A stretch of 64,000 bases of DNA from positions 1 through 64,000 of the forward strand of contig JAJJXM010000026.1 of assembly GCA_024516155.1 (NCBI GenBank), read 5' to 3'. The position numbers and the translations under genes are program-made. Under the pieces are notes generated by a model. That model saw nothing but the letters and a program-made list of their open reading frames with translations, was not told where the DNA came from and did not search any database. Origin of the DNA: Pyronema omphalodes. Its lineage: Eukaryota; Ascomycota; Pezizomycetes; Pezizales; Pyronemataceae. Shown one piece after another: positions 17,866 to 28,385 of this stretch (positions are counted from its first letter, which is position 1; every line of letters starts with the position of its first letter).

Positions 17866-19275
17866 GTGCTTACTATCGGGTCCGGGCGCCTTCTTCGGCG
17901 AGGAGGAGAATATCGCTGTTTCTACCTCTGTCGGTGTAAAGGTTGTCCACTGCAACTCGCGGCGCGGGGGGAGGACGGACGGAGGCGGTGGTGGCGGCGG
18001 CGGGGGAAACAACTTTTGGAAGGCCTCTACCTTTGCGTCGAAGGAGCTGCAGATTGTTTCTTGGCCGTTTATCATTGCGCGGAGGTTTGGTGTTAGCTGA
18101 GCACGCCGAGGGTTCGTGTACCTAAACGCCTGCCACACATCGGGTCCTTCGGCTTGGGAAAGATATTCCTTCCACTTTGCATCTTTCGCCGTTCGAATGG
18201 TCCTGTGGTATTCGTTTCGGTGTTGTTTGTAGTTTAGGTGGGATCTATCGTCACGTTTGCGTTTCCACTTACGTCTTGCTTTGGTCATCTTTTTCCTTGC
18301 CTCGGTGACTTCTGCGGTCCACCATCTTTTCGATTGTGGGGTCACTTGTAGTACGGGGGTGGACGTAGTCGCGGCATTAAGGATGGCATCACGTATTGAC
18401 TCCGCCCACGCATCGAGGTTGTCTGTGGTAGGGTGGTTGCGGTATTGTGTCCATGATGGTGTGAGGGCTAAGCACGAGGCACGGAGGGTTTCGGCGAAGA
18501 GCTCCCAATCCGTCTTTTTCCAGTTCAGTCGGGTTGTTGGGGGGGTTGTTTCAGCGTCTGGGTGGGTTGTGTGCACTTCGAAACTTATGACTTCATGGTC
18601 AGATCCCGTAGCGTTGTCGTCGTCAATTGCCCAGTTGATTGTTTCCTCTGCCATGTGGGGTGATGCTAGGGTCAGGTCGAGGACGGAAGAACTGCGGCCT
18701 TGGTTGTAGTAGTAGGTGGGAATGTCAGGGACGGACACGAGGGTCCAGTCTCGTTGTTCCATGAGGTCAACTATTTCGGTGGCGCGGATGGGGGAACGTG
18801 TGGAGGAGTTCCACAGGGCATGGTGAGCGTTGAGGTCACCTGTGATGATGCACCTGCGGGGGAGGGGGAGGGGGGTGAGGGCTCTCGGGATGGTATAAAT
18901 ATTGCTTTCGGGGTGTTTTTCGTTGTACATATTAAGAAGAAAGAAAGAAGGAATTAAGTCGGTGCCTACCTCAAGGACCTGGAGGTCAGGATCCGCGCAT
19001 ATATCGGTGCGCTGAGAAACCCTGAGGTATGGGTTTGTCCTGGTCACATAGGCGGCTGTTCTGTTGGTGGTTCTATCCCCACGCGGTGGCAAGACCAGTG
19101 TGAACGATGGGTGTGTGGTGGCGTATGTTATGTCGGTAATGTGAATTTCTTGTATTAGGATTATGTCGGCTGTGTTGTGTGCGCTATTCAGCAGCGCATC
19201 GAGTGCTGTTCGTTGTCGGTTCACGTTGTGGGAGACGATCCGTATGGTTGCTGCCAGTCTGTTGTAGCTAGACAT
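17863..19275 (-). CDS. LINE C ORF2, AP-endonuclease part, truncated before RT
   Basis: A 470-codon frame starting MSSYNRLAATIRIVSHNVNR. The endonuclease motifs are ILIQEIH, RRCIITGDLNAHHALWNSS, SVLDLTLASP and TGSDHEVISFEV, filling about residues 10-230. A connecting region with KRWWTAEVTEARKKMTKARR and a long proline run follows. The frame ends four codons after KKAPGPD, in sequence of the neighbouring element. It would give a nuclease without RT. The start ATG lies inside the ORF1 stop region (overlap ATGTCTAG). Confidence 0.9.
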   Translation of the reverse strand: MSSYNRLAATIRIVSHNVNRQRTALDALLNSAHNTADIILIQEIHITDITYATTHPSFTLVLPPRGDRTTNRTAAYVTRTNPYLRVSQRTDICADPDLQVLEVGTDLIPSFFLLNMYNEKHPESNIYTIPRALTPLPLPRRCIITGDLNAHHALWNSSTRSPIRATEIVDLMEQRDWTLVSVPDIPTYYYNQGRSSSVLDLTLASPHMAEETINWAIDDDNATGSDHEVISFEVHTTHPDAETTPPTTRLNWKKTDWELFAETLRASCLALTPSWTQYRNHPTTDNLDAWAESIRDAILNAATTSTPVLQVTPQSKRWWTAEVTEARKKMTKARRKWKRKRDDRSHLNYKQHRNEYHRTIRTAKDAKWKEYLSQAEGPDVWQAFRYTNPRRAQLTPNLRAMINGQETICSSFDAKVEAFQKLFPPPPPPPPPSVLPPRRELQWTTFTPTEVETAIFSSSPKKAPGPDSKH

Positions 19276-21019
19276 GGGCGTTCATCTCAGTGTCTCTGTC
19301 GGCGGGGTTGGGTGGGGCGGCGGCGGGGTTTTGTGACGCTGTCCAGGCTTCTTTGAATATGCGGATGCGTACGGGGCATTGCTTGCTGAAGCCTGGGTGG
19401 TCGAGGTCGGGGAGGTTGGCGTCCGCGCAGTTTTTGCAATGGTATCTAGTGTGCTCACAACTCTTACTTTTGCTTTGGGGGCAGTCGTTGCAGGCATGGT
19501 CGTCCGTGGGGTGGTTCTGGCCGCAGATGCCGCAGGTGGGGCCTTGCGGTCCAGTGCAGTTGGTGTAGTGGTGGCCAAAGAGCAAGCAGCGCCGACACTG
19601 GTCGGTCCGTCGGGCAGAGTGGTACTCGGTGACTCTTCGGGGCTCGAAGAGTACCATGACTCGTTTGCGCTTCAGGAGTGCGAGCTCTTCGGCGGTACGT
19701 ACCGCAATAACCACACTGGACGCTTCCTTGCCCACACGTTTCTCCGCGGTCGTCATATATCGGGGGGGTTGCGCCAGGGTGACAGGTCCGTTGCTGCGTT
19801 CGATCTCCTCCTGGAGGAAGCGCATACCGTCGGGGGAGTCGGGGTATTGGCTCGTGGGGATTCCATGAACTGCGAGCTTATACCACCGCTCGTTCAGGCG
19901 GGGTGCGGCGATGGAGGTGTTGACCTGTCGCGTCGCTGTGTGTATGGTCCCTAGGTTCTCGGTCAGCTCGGATTCAGTGGTGCCGTCTGTCATGGTCACG
20001 ATGAGGTTTCCTGATGTGGCTTGTCTGATCGTGGCGACAGCCATGTGAGGCGGCGCCTGTGTCTGGGTGAGTGCAGCGTTGATCGCCCTTCCCAGTTGGG
20101 ATTTGGTATTGACGTCGATTTCCGCAGGGTGTGGGAAGGGTATGACGACGGACTGGGGGCGGGTGCGTTGGCGTCGGGGGTGCGGTTTTGCGGGGGGGTT
20201 GTTTTTGGGGGCGTGGGCGGGGGAGAAGAGGTCACTGACGGTTGTGCCGGAGGTCCACGGCTGGTGAGTGGTCGTGGAGGGGTTGTGGCGGCGAGTAGTG
20301 GTGGAGGTCGGTATGGCGATGTTGTGGTGGCGAAGGGCGTTTTCTAGGAGTCGGCATCGTTCTTTCCAGTATTGGAGGTCGTCGGGGGGTGAGTTGGCGG
20401 TGGTCGTTCGTTCGGGGTGGGGTTGACGTTGGGGCTGTGTCGGAGGGGGCGGGCTGGGTTTTGTGATTTTGTCGAGTCTTTTGTTGATGGTGTCGATGGA
20501 ATGGACAATAGGTCGGAGCGCGTCGTTGGTGTTTTTCGAAATCATAGTGGTGATGGCTGAGAGGAGGTTGTTGTCGGGCTGAGGCTGGGGGTAGTCGTCG
20601 TCGTCGCCGAGTTCGATGTCGGAATCGGCGGGTGGAGGCAGGGAGGGGGTAGCTTCGAGGTCAGAGGGGGCGATGCGTTTCTTTTCTTCAACGGCGCGGC
20701 GGAGGACTTCAATGCCGGCGACGCTCTTCGCGTATGGGGCACTGGCGCGTTTGTTGATTCTGGAGGTCGCCGTTTGTTTTCTGCGAGAGGGGGCAATGGT
20801 GGAGGATGTACCGGCGTGAGGGGCATCTGCGCGAGAGAGGGGGTCGGTTGACATGCCGGTGTTGGGGTCAATGGTGATGATGCGGTGGTTTGGGGTTGTC
20901 GGAACTGGGGTGGTAGGGCTGCAGGTGTCAACGGGTACCTGCATAAGCGAGGAGGTTGGCGGGAGGGACGGATTAGCGTCCATGTGAGCGTCGGAGTTCG
21001 CCGGGGGCGAATACGTCAC
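19268..21019 (-). CDS. LINE C ORF1, CCHC RNA-binding protein, intact
   Basis: A 583-codon open frame. An acidic and Ser/Pro-rich N-terminus precedes a short coiled coil (IVHSIDTINKRLDKI near 180). The central NERWYKLAVHGIPTS block with MTTAEKRVGKEASSVVIAV may be an RRM-like fold. The C-terminus has a knuckle CRRCLLFGHHYTNC followed by CGICGQNHPTDDHAC and further Cys/His pairs. ORF1 proteins of this kind coat the element RNA. It ends HV* in an 8-nt overlap with ORF2. This is the only full-length undamaged ORF1 in the window, so it might act in trans. Confidence 0.9.
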   Translation of the reverse strand: MTYSPPANSDAHMDANPSLPPTSSLMQVPVDTCSPTTPVPTTPNHRIITIDPNTGMSTDPLSRADAPHAGTSSTIAPSRRKQTATSRINKRASAPYAKSVAGIEVLRRAVEEKKRIAPSDLEATPSLPPPADSDIELGDDDDYPQPQPDNNLLSAITTMISKNTNDALRPIVHSIDTINKRLDKITKPSPPPPTQPQRQPHPERTTTANSPPDDLQYWKERCRLLENALRHHNIAIPTSTTTRRHNPSTTTHQPWTSGTTVSDLFSPAHAPKNNPPAKPHPRRQRTRPQSVVIPFPHPAEIDVNTKSQLGRAINAALTQTQAPPHMAVATIRQATSGNLIVTMTDGTTESELTENLGTIHTATRQVNTSIAAPRLNERWYKLAVHGIPTSQYPDSPDGMRFLQEEIERSNGPVTLAQPPRYMTTAEKRVGKEASSVVIAVRTAEELALLKRKRVMVLFEPRRVTEYHSARRTDQCRRCLLFGHHYTNCTGPQGPTCGICGQNHPTDDHACNDCPQSKSKSCEHTRYHCKNCADANLPDLDHPGFSKQCPVRIRIFKEAWTASQNPAAAPPNPADRDTEMNAHV

Positions 21020-21420
21020 GACACGTGTGGAGGCTCTGCTTAAGCGAGCGAAAATTTATCGCGAGAATAGGGGTCCGAAAGGGGGGAAATTTTGAGGTTC
21101 ACCACAACCAGTGCTGCTGGTGGGGGGGGGATTTGGGGGGGGGGGGGATTTCGGTATGCCGAAACCGAAAATAAGGTGGGTTTGATGATTGGAGGGCGGG
21201 TGGTGGAGCGGCGTTGATGAAAGTGCCCGGAATCCGGCCCGGAGGTCCCAGAATCGCGTTTTTCCGCTGAATCTCAACGGTAAACGGTAGCTGGGTTCCG
21301 AAAATCGAGATTCGGGGTAATTCTGAGGTAAGAAATCGATTACCGATTCGAAAATCGGGGAAATTGTTGTTGTTGTCGCAAATGCAGGGGGGGGTCAGCG
21401 GTTGCTGTGTGGTGTGTTCT
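21020..21420 (-). promoter_or_regulatory. LINE C 5' UTR / internal promoter region
   Basis: About 400 bp between the element start and ORF1. It is nearly the same as the LINE D 5' UTR at 28386-28811, including the C-tract, GACAACAACAACAATTTCC, CCGATTTTCGAATCGG and a second long C-run. LINEs usually carry their promoter here. No defined box is recognised. Confidence 0.6.
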
Positions 21421-21472
21421 TCTTCGGTGATTGTATTGGTATCCGATGGTCCTGATGGCGGTGTGGGGGTCA

Positions 21473-22117
21473 CCCGGAAACATCCTCCGTATCAAATACC
21501 TGCAGCAAGTCATCCCATTCGGTTGGAACGATATCCCTGGCCGAACGCGGGGTCAGTTCCTGCTGTGGCGAGTTGGCTAACCCCGGGGCTGATCGGATTT
21601 GAACAGGGTCATCTTGGATGCCCTGCAGCGACTCCGTGATGCGTAGGCGATCCAGTCGAAGAGAGCCTGGGGCCCCCCCTCGGTCCACCTCATCTTCCTC
21701 CTCTTCACGGTCCCCATCGGCCTGAAGTCAAAAAGGATCATCTTGTGCAGCATTCTGGATCCCTTCTCGTTCCTCCCCTTCCTCTTCCTTCCCTCCGATA
21801 TGCATTCTAAAAGGATCATTTTGTTAGTCATTTTGGATCCTTTTTCGTTGCGTTTCCTCACAGTACCCCTCGTCCTGCATTCGAAAAGGATCATTTTGTT
21901 CGTCATCTTGGATCCCTTTTCGTTCCTCCTCCTCCTTGTCCTCCTCGACCTGCATGCGAAAAGGATCATTTTGTTCGTCCTCACAGACTCCTTTTTGTTC
22001 TTCCTCTTCTTCATCCCTTCCAGTGTCCTGATCGAACCCCATTTTAAAATGATCATTTTGTTCGCTGACTTGGACCCTTTCTCGTTGCTCCTCTTCCTCC
22101 TCCCCGCCATGGTCCCC
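21473..22117 (-). pseudogene. Acidic tandem-repeat ORF remnant (EQNDPFRMQ repeats), unidentified
   Basis: Sequence between the LINE D tail and the LINE C start, not obviously part of either. On the minus strand one frame gives five or six units of about 22-28 residues, each with a GIQDDEQNDPFRMQ core and a Glu-rich arm (EEEEEQ). The frame has a stop at 21824 (TAA where EQND predicts GAA) and one near 21730 (TGA after DPF). A shift in a G-run then leads to a 72-codon end, LQGIQDDPVQIRSAPG to FDTEDVSG*. The right end is cut by the LINE D tail. I do not recognise the protein. It may be a host gene fragment or an ORF1 tail. Confidence 0.5.
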
Positions 22118-22752
22118 TTTGTTTGTTTGTTTGTTTGTTTATTCATTACTCGTATGCAACCTTATTGGTTATGACGAGGGTACAGGTTTATAGTACATGG
22201 AAAGTCAAAAGCAAAAACAAAACAAAGTCCCGTCTCTACCTCCGCTGATCCTCCCTTAGGCTGTGATTTTGTGGTCCTGTCCCCACTATTACTTCGTTGG
22301 TCTTGTTGTCCAACCGCGTCTGCTGTTCCAGTGCCCTGTTCGCACAGAGGCCACCGCGCCGGGTGTCCTCTCTTTCCTCCACCCTTCCCCTCCCATGTTT
22401 TAGCCGTTTTTCCCGCCTTTATTTCCTCCACGAGCAAAAAGAAAAAGATAACCTCCGCCGGCCCACTCTGCCCCTTCCCATCGCGCCTCTCTCTCCTCGT
22501 GCAATCCCGTATACCCCTTCCGCCCTTAAAAACAAAACAAAAGAAAGGAAATAATCAAAGGAAAAACTCTCGTCGCACAATCCCGTCCCCCCTTCCTTAC
22601 CCCGGTCCCTTCTCCTTCCACTGTCTTCTCCTATCCAACTCCGCCCGCGATAACAAAGGAAACAGAAAAGCAAAGAAAATAAGAAGGAATACATGATGTC
22701 AAAAGAGAACGACGAGTCTATAACGCACGGAGAAGTCAAGCGGTACTGCTTA
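22118..22752 (-). other. LINE D 3' UTR with terminal hairpin and CAAA tail
   Basis: It follows the ORF2 stop at 22753. A pyrimidine/purine-skewed stretch leads to GAGGAAATAAAGGCGGG, the ACAGGGCACTGGAACAG block, and a region with AGTAATAGTGGGGACAG. The last 60 bases contain CATAACCAATAAGGTTG, which can fold (AACC/GGTT stem), then AATGAATAAACAAACAAAC. The same order appears in both ORF1-only copies and in the LINE at 9221-10377. Confidence 0.75.
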
Positions 22753-25700
22753 TTAGCTGTCAATGAAACGGGGGTGGTCTCGCCTGCGAGTCCTACTTAA
22801 CCTGGCATGAGCCCATACCGAAGTAGCGACCTTTGTTGCGGAGATAAACGAAGAGAGAGCCTTTGTGCCGGAGGGGGTGTAGAGGATGTTGTCCAAATTG
22901 ATCCGGGAATTCCTGTGGAGTTTGAGATCCTGTCGAAGTGTTGTCCGGGCGTCCTGGTGATCTGGGCAGCTGAGGAGCAGGTGCCGGGGGGTCTGAGGGG
23001 GGTGTAGCGGGCAGCTACAATGTCGCGATGGGTAGGAGTCTGTCGGCGGGTGTGCCAGGTAGTCCAGAAAGTATCCGTGTCCTGTACGGACGCCAAGGAT
23101 CGCGGTAGAGAGCCACCGGGGGTTGTCGGACGTAGATGGGATCCATGCGTCTCCGGTGCGGGGCAGAGTATGTGTGTGGTCGATCGGAGGAGGAGGACCA
23201 GTGTGTCCACTCGGCGACGGTCTTCTCACGTGCTTTCTTGCGTAGCCAGGTGAGTGTAATGGGTAGATTCGCACGGGGGAGGGATTCGGTGGCTTGTTTA
23301 GCCAGGCGGTCTGCGGCATCGCTGCCGGGTATGTCGGAGTGACCGGGAATCCAGTGGAGGGTGACTGTGACGTCGTGTTGTAGTAGGGCTTCGGCTGTCT
23401 CATGTATAGTGTGGGCTATTTCCTGGCCGGGGCCGCGCCGGAGGTGTGAGGCACGTTGGAGCGCAGCTTTGTGGTCGCTAAAGATGTGCAGTCGACGGTT
23501 GTGGAGGTTGAGGCGAGCGATGTATTTCAAGCACGTTAAGAGGCATTCTTGAATTGCGCGTACCTCTGCATCGAACACTTCAGCTGTGTCTCCCATAGGT
23601 ACGATGGCGTTAATGGTGGTGGGTAGTCCAGTGGTGATGGTGTATCCGGCGCCGGTGCCAGACGCGGTCTGCGACCCGTCCGTGTAGGCGATGATGACAT
23701 TGCGGCGTCGTCTGAGGTTGTCGAGGAGTAGGAGGTGGGCGTGCGCTGTCTCGGGTTTCGGGGCTGTGGGGATGTCGACGGTTAAGAGGTTTTCGTCGGC
23801 GTCGAGCGGAACGGGGAGGGAGGTGTCTTTGACCGGTGCGTTGAGAGGGAGCCAAGGCGAGAGAGAGTGTAGAGCGCTGAGGAGGCGCGTGGGCTGTCGT
23901 GTGGTGTTGTGCCACGGGTGGTCGTACTCGTTTGCGATCTCAATAGCGGCGGATTGTAAGCTCGGTATGGGGAAGGATGTGGGACACCGGCGTGCCATCG
24001 GATGTGTCGGAGGGAGAGTGAGGACGCGAAGTGCGTATTGGCGTTGCTTGTGGTCCAGGCGTATCGGTACTGGACGTAGCGCGGTCTCGTTATGGAGCGC
24101 CAGTGTGGGGGTCGAGTTAAAGGCGTTGAGTATGCGGCGTAGGGCTGAATTTTGTTGGGTGTGTAGTTTCGAGGCAAGGTCTCTCTGTCGCGTCCACCAT
24201 ATCTCCGCTCCAAAGTCCGCACGGGTTTGGACGCATGCCTGGAAAATTAGGCGGGTCGCGAGGGGAGACAGACCAGTTTCATATCTTGCTAATCGGCATA
24301 GCGCGTTGAGCGTTCTTTGTGCGGCGGCTGTTTTTCTACGTACATGTGCTTTAAAGGTAAGGCGTCTGTCTAGGTACATACCAATCCATCGTACAACATC
24401 TTTTTCTCCTCCCTGCGTCCCAGGGCTCACTATCGTACCGTTCGGTAGTTTTACTTTTTCATTGTCTGTGATTGTATCTCGACCTCGCCCAGTGGAAATG
24501 AAGGAGTTCCGTCTTTGAGTCGTCAAAGGCCACAGCATTGGAAGGCTGCCCAAGTGAATGCTGTTTTGGTGACTTTTTCCAGGAGGCGCGCGTTTTCTTT
24601 CCGGGTTCGACTCTGTACGACGATTGCGACGTCATCCATGTAACTGGGGGTCCCACGCGAACGGGTGTTCCTGCATTAGTGCGTCGAAGAGCGGTCTTAA
24701 GTACAGGAGGAACAGGATCGGTGATGCTGGGGAACCCTGGGGGATTCCCGTTTTAATTGGGCGTTGGCGATCTGTTTGTCCGTCGAAGGATAGAGCGGTC
24801 GTCCTTTCGGCGAGGAAGGTTTCGCACCATGTTCGGATTTGTCGGGGGCAGCCTAGCTGGTGTAGTGTCTGCTGAAGGCGATCGGCGGAGACATTCGTGG
24901 AAAGCTCCGCGTACGTCTAGGAAAAGTGCTGTGGTGATAAGTTTCTGTTGTTTACCCATTTCAATGTCGTGGACGAGCGCCATTGCGGCGTCGATGGCGG
25001 ATCGCTGCGGGCGGCCTCCTATTTGGTCTCGGTGTAACAGTTCCCGGGTCTCCGCGAGTTGTCCGAGCCGAGTCGCCATTAATTTCTCTAACGTTTTTCC
25101 AAGGCAGTTCAGCAGGGCGATTGGGCGGTATGCCTTTGGGTTTGCGTAGTCGGGTTTGTTAGGTTTTGGTATAATTACCGTCCGTGGCCTGTCTCCACCC
25201 GCGGGGATGGTACCCTACAGTGCCCAGCGTCGAGTATAGATTGGTTAGGTATGTGGGGACGGCGGAGATACACTTGGCGGAGACAACCAAAGGTTATCCC
25301 GTCGGGTCCTGGGGCTTTCGAGGGGGAAGAGGTAAAGATGGCTTGTTTGACCTCCGACGGCGAGAAGGTCGTCCACGCTGTCTCTCTGCGACAGGGGAGG
25401 GTGGATGGGGGGGGGCGGGGGAGGTGGTGGGGGGAATAACATCTGAAATGCCTCTACTTTCCTGTCGAACGAACTGCAGAGTTCCTCCCTACCGTTGATT
25501 GTGGCGCGGATATTCGGAGTGAGTTGGGCACGGCGCGGGTTTGTGTATTTGAAGGCCCTCCAGACGTCTGGTCATTCTGCCTGAGCCAGATACTCTTTCC
25601 ACATCGCATCCTTGGCATGTCTTATCTGACGGTGATACATGTTTCGTAGGCGGCGGTAAATGGTGTGGTTAGTGTCTGAGCCCGTTGATTTCCACCTTCT

Positions 25701-26702
25701 TTTTGCCCGGGTCATATCCTTTCTGGCGGTGGTGACTTCCACCGTCCACCAACGTTTCGATCGGGGGGTGACTTGTAGTACGGGGGTGGAGGCGCGAGCT
25801 GCATCGAGGATATGTTCTCTCGCGTGGCGCGCCCAGGCGTCGAGGATTTCGGGTGTGGGGTTGGAGGCGTATTGACTCCACTGTGTTGTCGATGCGGAGA
25901 TGGATGCTTGGAGGGTCGTGGAGAACAAGGCCCAGTCTGTTTTCCGCCAGTTGAGACGTTCCGGTGGGGGGGCAGGTTCTATGTCTGGGTGCACAGTTTG
26001 GATGTCGAAGCGAATTACTTCGTGGTCCGACCCGGTGGCTAATTCATCGTCTATGGCCCAGTTTTCTACCTCTTCCATCATGGCTGGCGAGGCCAGGGTC
26101 AAGTCGATAACGGAGGATCTAGTCCCCTGTTGGTAGTAGTGTGTCGGGGTGTCTGGGACTGAAATCAATCTCCAATTTTCCTGTTCTATAAGGTGTACCA
26201 GTTCACTGGCACGTTTGGGTGTGCGTGTTGCGGAGTTCCATAGAGCGTGGTGAGCGTTGAGGTCACCTGTTATAACGCATCTGCGTGGGAGGGAAAGGGG
26301 TGATAGGGAGCGGGGAATTGTGTAGGTTTGGGTTTCAGGGTCACGTTCATTATAAATATTTAAAAGGAAAAACGCGGGGATGAGATCTGTACCTACTTCC
26401 AGGACCTGGAGGTCCGGGTCTGTACATATGTCTGTGCGTTGTGATACTTTCAGGTAAGGGTTTGTGCGATTGATATACGCCGCTGTCCTGTTGGAGGCTC
26501 TGTCACCGCGGGGGGGCAGGACCAACGTGAAGGCGGGGTGGGTGGTGGCGAAGGCGGGGTCGGTGATGTTGATTTCCTGTAGCAGGATGATGTCTGCTGT
26601 TGTGCAGGCGCTGTTTAGGAGGGAGTCGAGGGCTGGGCGTTGGCGATTCATATTATGGGAAACTATTCGGATTGTCGTTGCCAATTGGTTGTAATTAGAC
26701 AT
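22753..26702 (-). pseudogene. LINE D ORF2 (endonuclease, RT, RNase H), broken
   Basis: Endonuclease at 25572-26702 (ILLQEINIT, GDLNAHH, TGSDHEVIRFD). A TGA at 25572 sits where LINE B has GGA. The RT follows in shifted frames: KLMATRLGQLAE, RDQIGGRPQRSAIDAA, FLDVRGAFHE, and a YMDD catalytic motif near 24640. The 512-codon frame 23015-24553 carries the thumb and RNase H (AYTDGSQTASGTGAGY, EVRAIQECL, IFSDHKAALQ, HWIPGHSDIPGSDAAD). The last frame, ending 22753, carries CSCPLHPPQTPRHLLLSC and VWAHARLS. At least four lesions are present. Confidence 0.88.
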
Positions 26703-28385
26703 GTTGGATCATGTCGGTGTCTTTGTCTGTAGGGTTGGGTGAGGTAGAGGCGGCGGGTTGGGTTGCCTCTCTGGCTTCCATGTGGATGCGGAGGCGAGTC
26801 GGGCATTGTTTGTGAAAGGCGGGATGGTCATGGTCGGGGATGCCAGCCTCGACGCAGTTTCTGCATTCGTACTTAGTGTGTGAGCACGACTTACCGTTTC
26901 TCGTCGGGCATTCGGTGCACTTGTGGTTCTCCGTGGGGTGTTCTTTTCCACAGAGGGTGCAGATCGGTCCGGGGGGTCCAGTGCAGGTTGCGTGGTGGTG
27001 GCGGTAGAGTTGGCACCGTCGACATTGATCGGTTTTCCTCGCGGTGAAGTATTCGGTAACCCTTCGCGCTTCGAAGAGGACCAGCACCTTACGGCGTTTG
27101 AGGAGGGCCAACTCGTCGGGCGTGCGCACTGCAATTACTACACTGGAGGCCGTCTTGCCAGCGCGCTTTTCTGCCGTCGTCATGTACCGCGGAGTCTGGG
27201 CCAGGGTGACCGGGTTGTTGCTCCGTTCGATTTCTTCCCGGAGGAGGCGCTTTCTTCCTCAGTGTCGGGGTAGATGTCCGTGGGGATGCCGTGGACGGCG
27301 AGTTTATACCATCTTTCGTTGATGCGGGGGTTGTCGAGAGAGGGGTGTACCGTTTGGGCAGCGCGTTGAATCGTTTCTAAGTGTGCGGTTAGCTCTTCGG
27401 CAGTGGTAGCAGGGTTCAGTGTCAAGATGATCTTTCCCGCTTGGTTTTTGCGGACCGTAGTGACTCCCATGTGAGAGGGGGCTTTGGCCTCCAGCAGTGC
27501 TTTGTTCACTGCGAAGCCCACTTCTACTCTCGTGTGGACCGGGAGGACACTGGGGTTGGGGCAGGGCAGAACGATTTCCTGGGGGCGGGTTCGGGGCTGT
27601 CGTTTGACGACGGGGAGAGTAGTGGCGGGTGTGGGGTTGGTGGGGGGGTTGGCTTTGAGGAGAGTTTTGGTCTTGGAGGGGTCCGCCCACGGCGTCGAGG
27701 GTGCGTTGGAGGGGCGGGTTGCAGTCCGGGGTGCGTCGAGGGGGATGGCGATGTTGTTGCTGCGTAAGACTTCTTCGAGTATGTGGCATCTCGCTATGCA
27801 ATGGTGTACGTCGTTGGTGATGGGCTTGGCGGCGGGTGCGGTGTCCGGGGCGGTCGGGGGGTTGTCGGCGAGGTGGTTGGTTCGGGGCTGGGTGTTGGTT
27901 CGGTGTAGTTTGTCGATGCGTTTGGTCACAGTTTCGAGGCGTTGATTCATTGGGCGGAGGAGATCCATGATGTTCGTCTTGATCAATTCGGATAAGGTCG
28001 CGAGGGTGACGTCGGATGTAGTTACTGCGTGCTGGCTGTCGTTGAGGTCCAGGTCAGAGTCGGAGTCGGAGTCAGTGTCGGGGTAGTTGTCGGTGTCCAT
28101 AGCGGTCGGCATTGTTTCGACGGGGGTCCCATCAAGGTTCACGGGGGTGTTTGTTTTCGGTTGGGTGGCATTTTTGCGGAGGAGGTCGAGGTTAATTCTA
28201 GAGTCGGATTTTTTGTTGGAGCGTTTGGTGATTTTTCCGGTGACGGTCGTTGATTTCTTAGAGGTCGCGATGGCGGAGGAGCCAGCGTGCGGGGCGTTGA
28301 TTCGGGAAAGCTCGTCGGGGATAAAAATATTCCCGGGTACCTGCATATGCGAGGGCGTGGCAGGGGTGGGTGCGTTAGCGTCCAT
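26695..28385 (-). pseudogene. LINE D ORF1 (CCHC protein), one frameshift
   Basis: The start MDANAPTPATPSHMQVPG resembles the LINE C ORF1 start region. It is open for 401 codons to about 27250, where one base is missing relative to LINE B (GCGCTTTC against GCGCATTCC). The matching frame continues from MTTAEKRAGK to the knuckles CRRCQLYRHHHATC and CTLCGKEH and ends HV*. The ORF2 ATG lies in the overlap ATGTCTAA. The complete protein would be about 560 residues. Confidence 0.87.

Larger units (their letters stand above)
17871..21420 (-). mobile_element. LINE C, 5' two-thirds (5' UTR, ORF1, ORF2 endonuclease)
   Basis: A minus-strand LINE with an apparently real 5' end at about 21420 (AACACACCACACAGCAACCG, then a C-tract and TGCATTTGCG). 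It has ORF1, the ORF1/ORF2 overlap and the endonuclease part of ORF2. It stops at KKAPGPDS, the first RT block, where the ORF1-only element begins. Both frames are open, making it one of the least damaged LINEs here. Confidence 0.88.
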
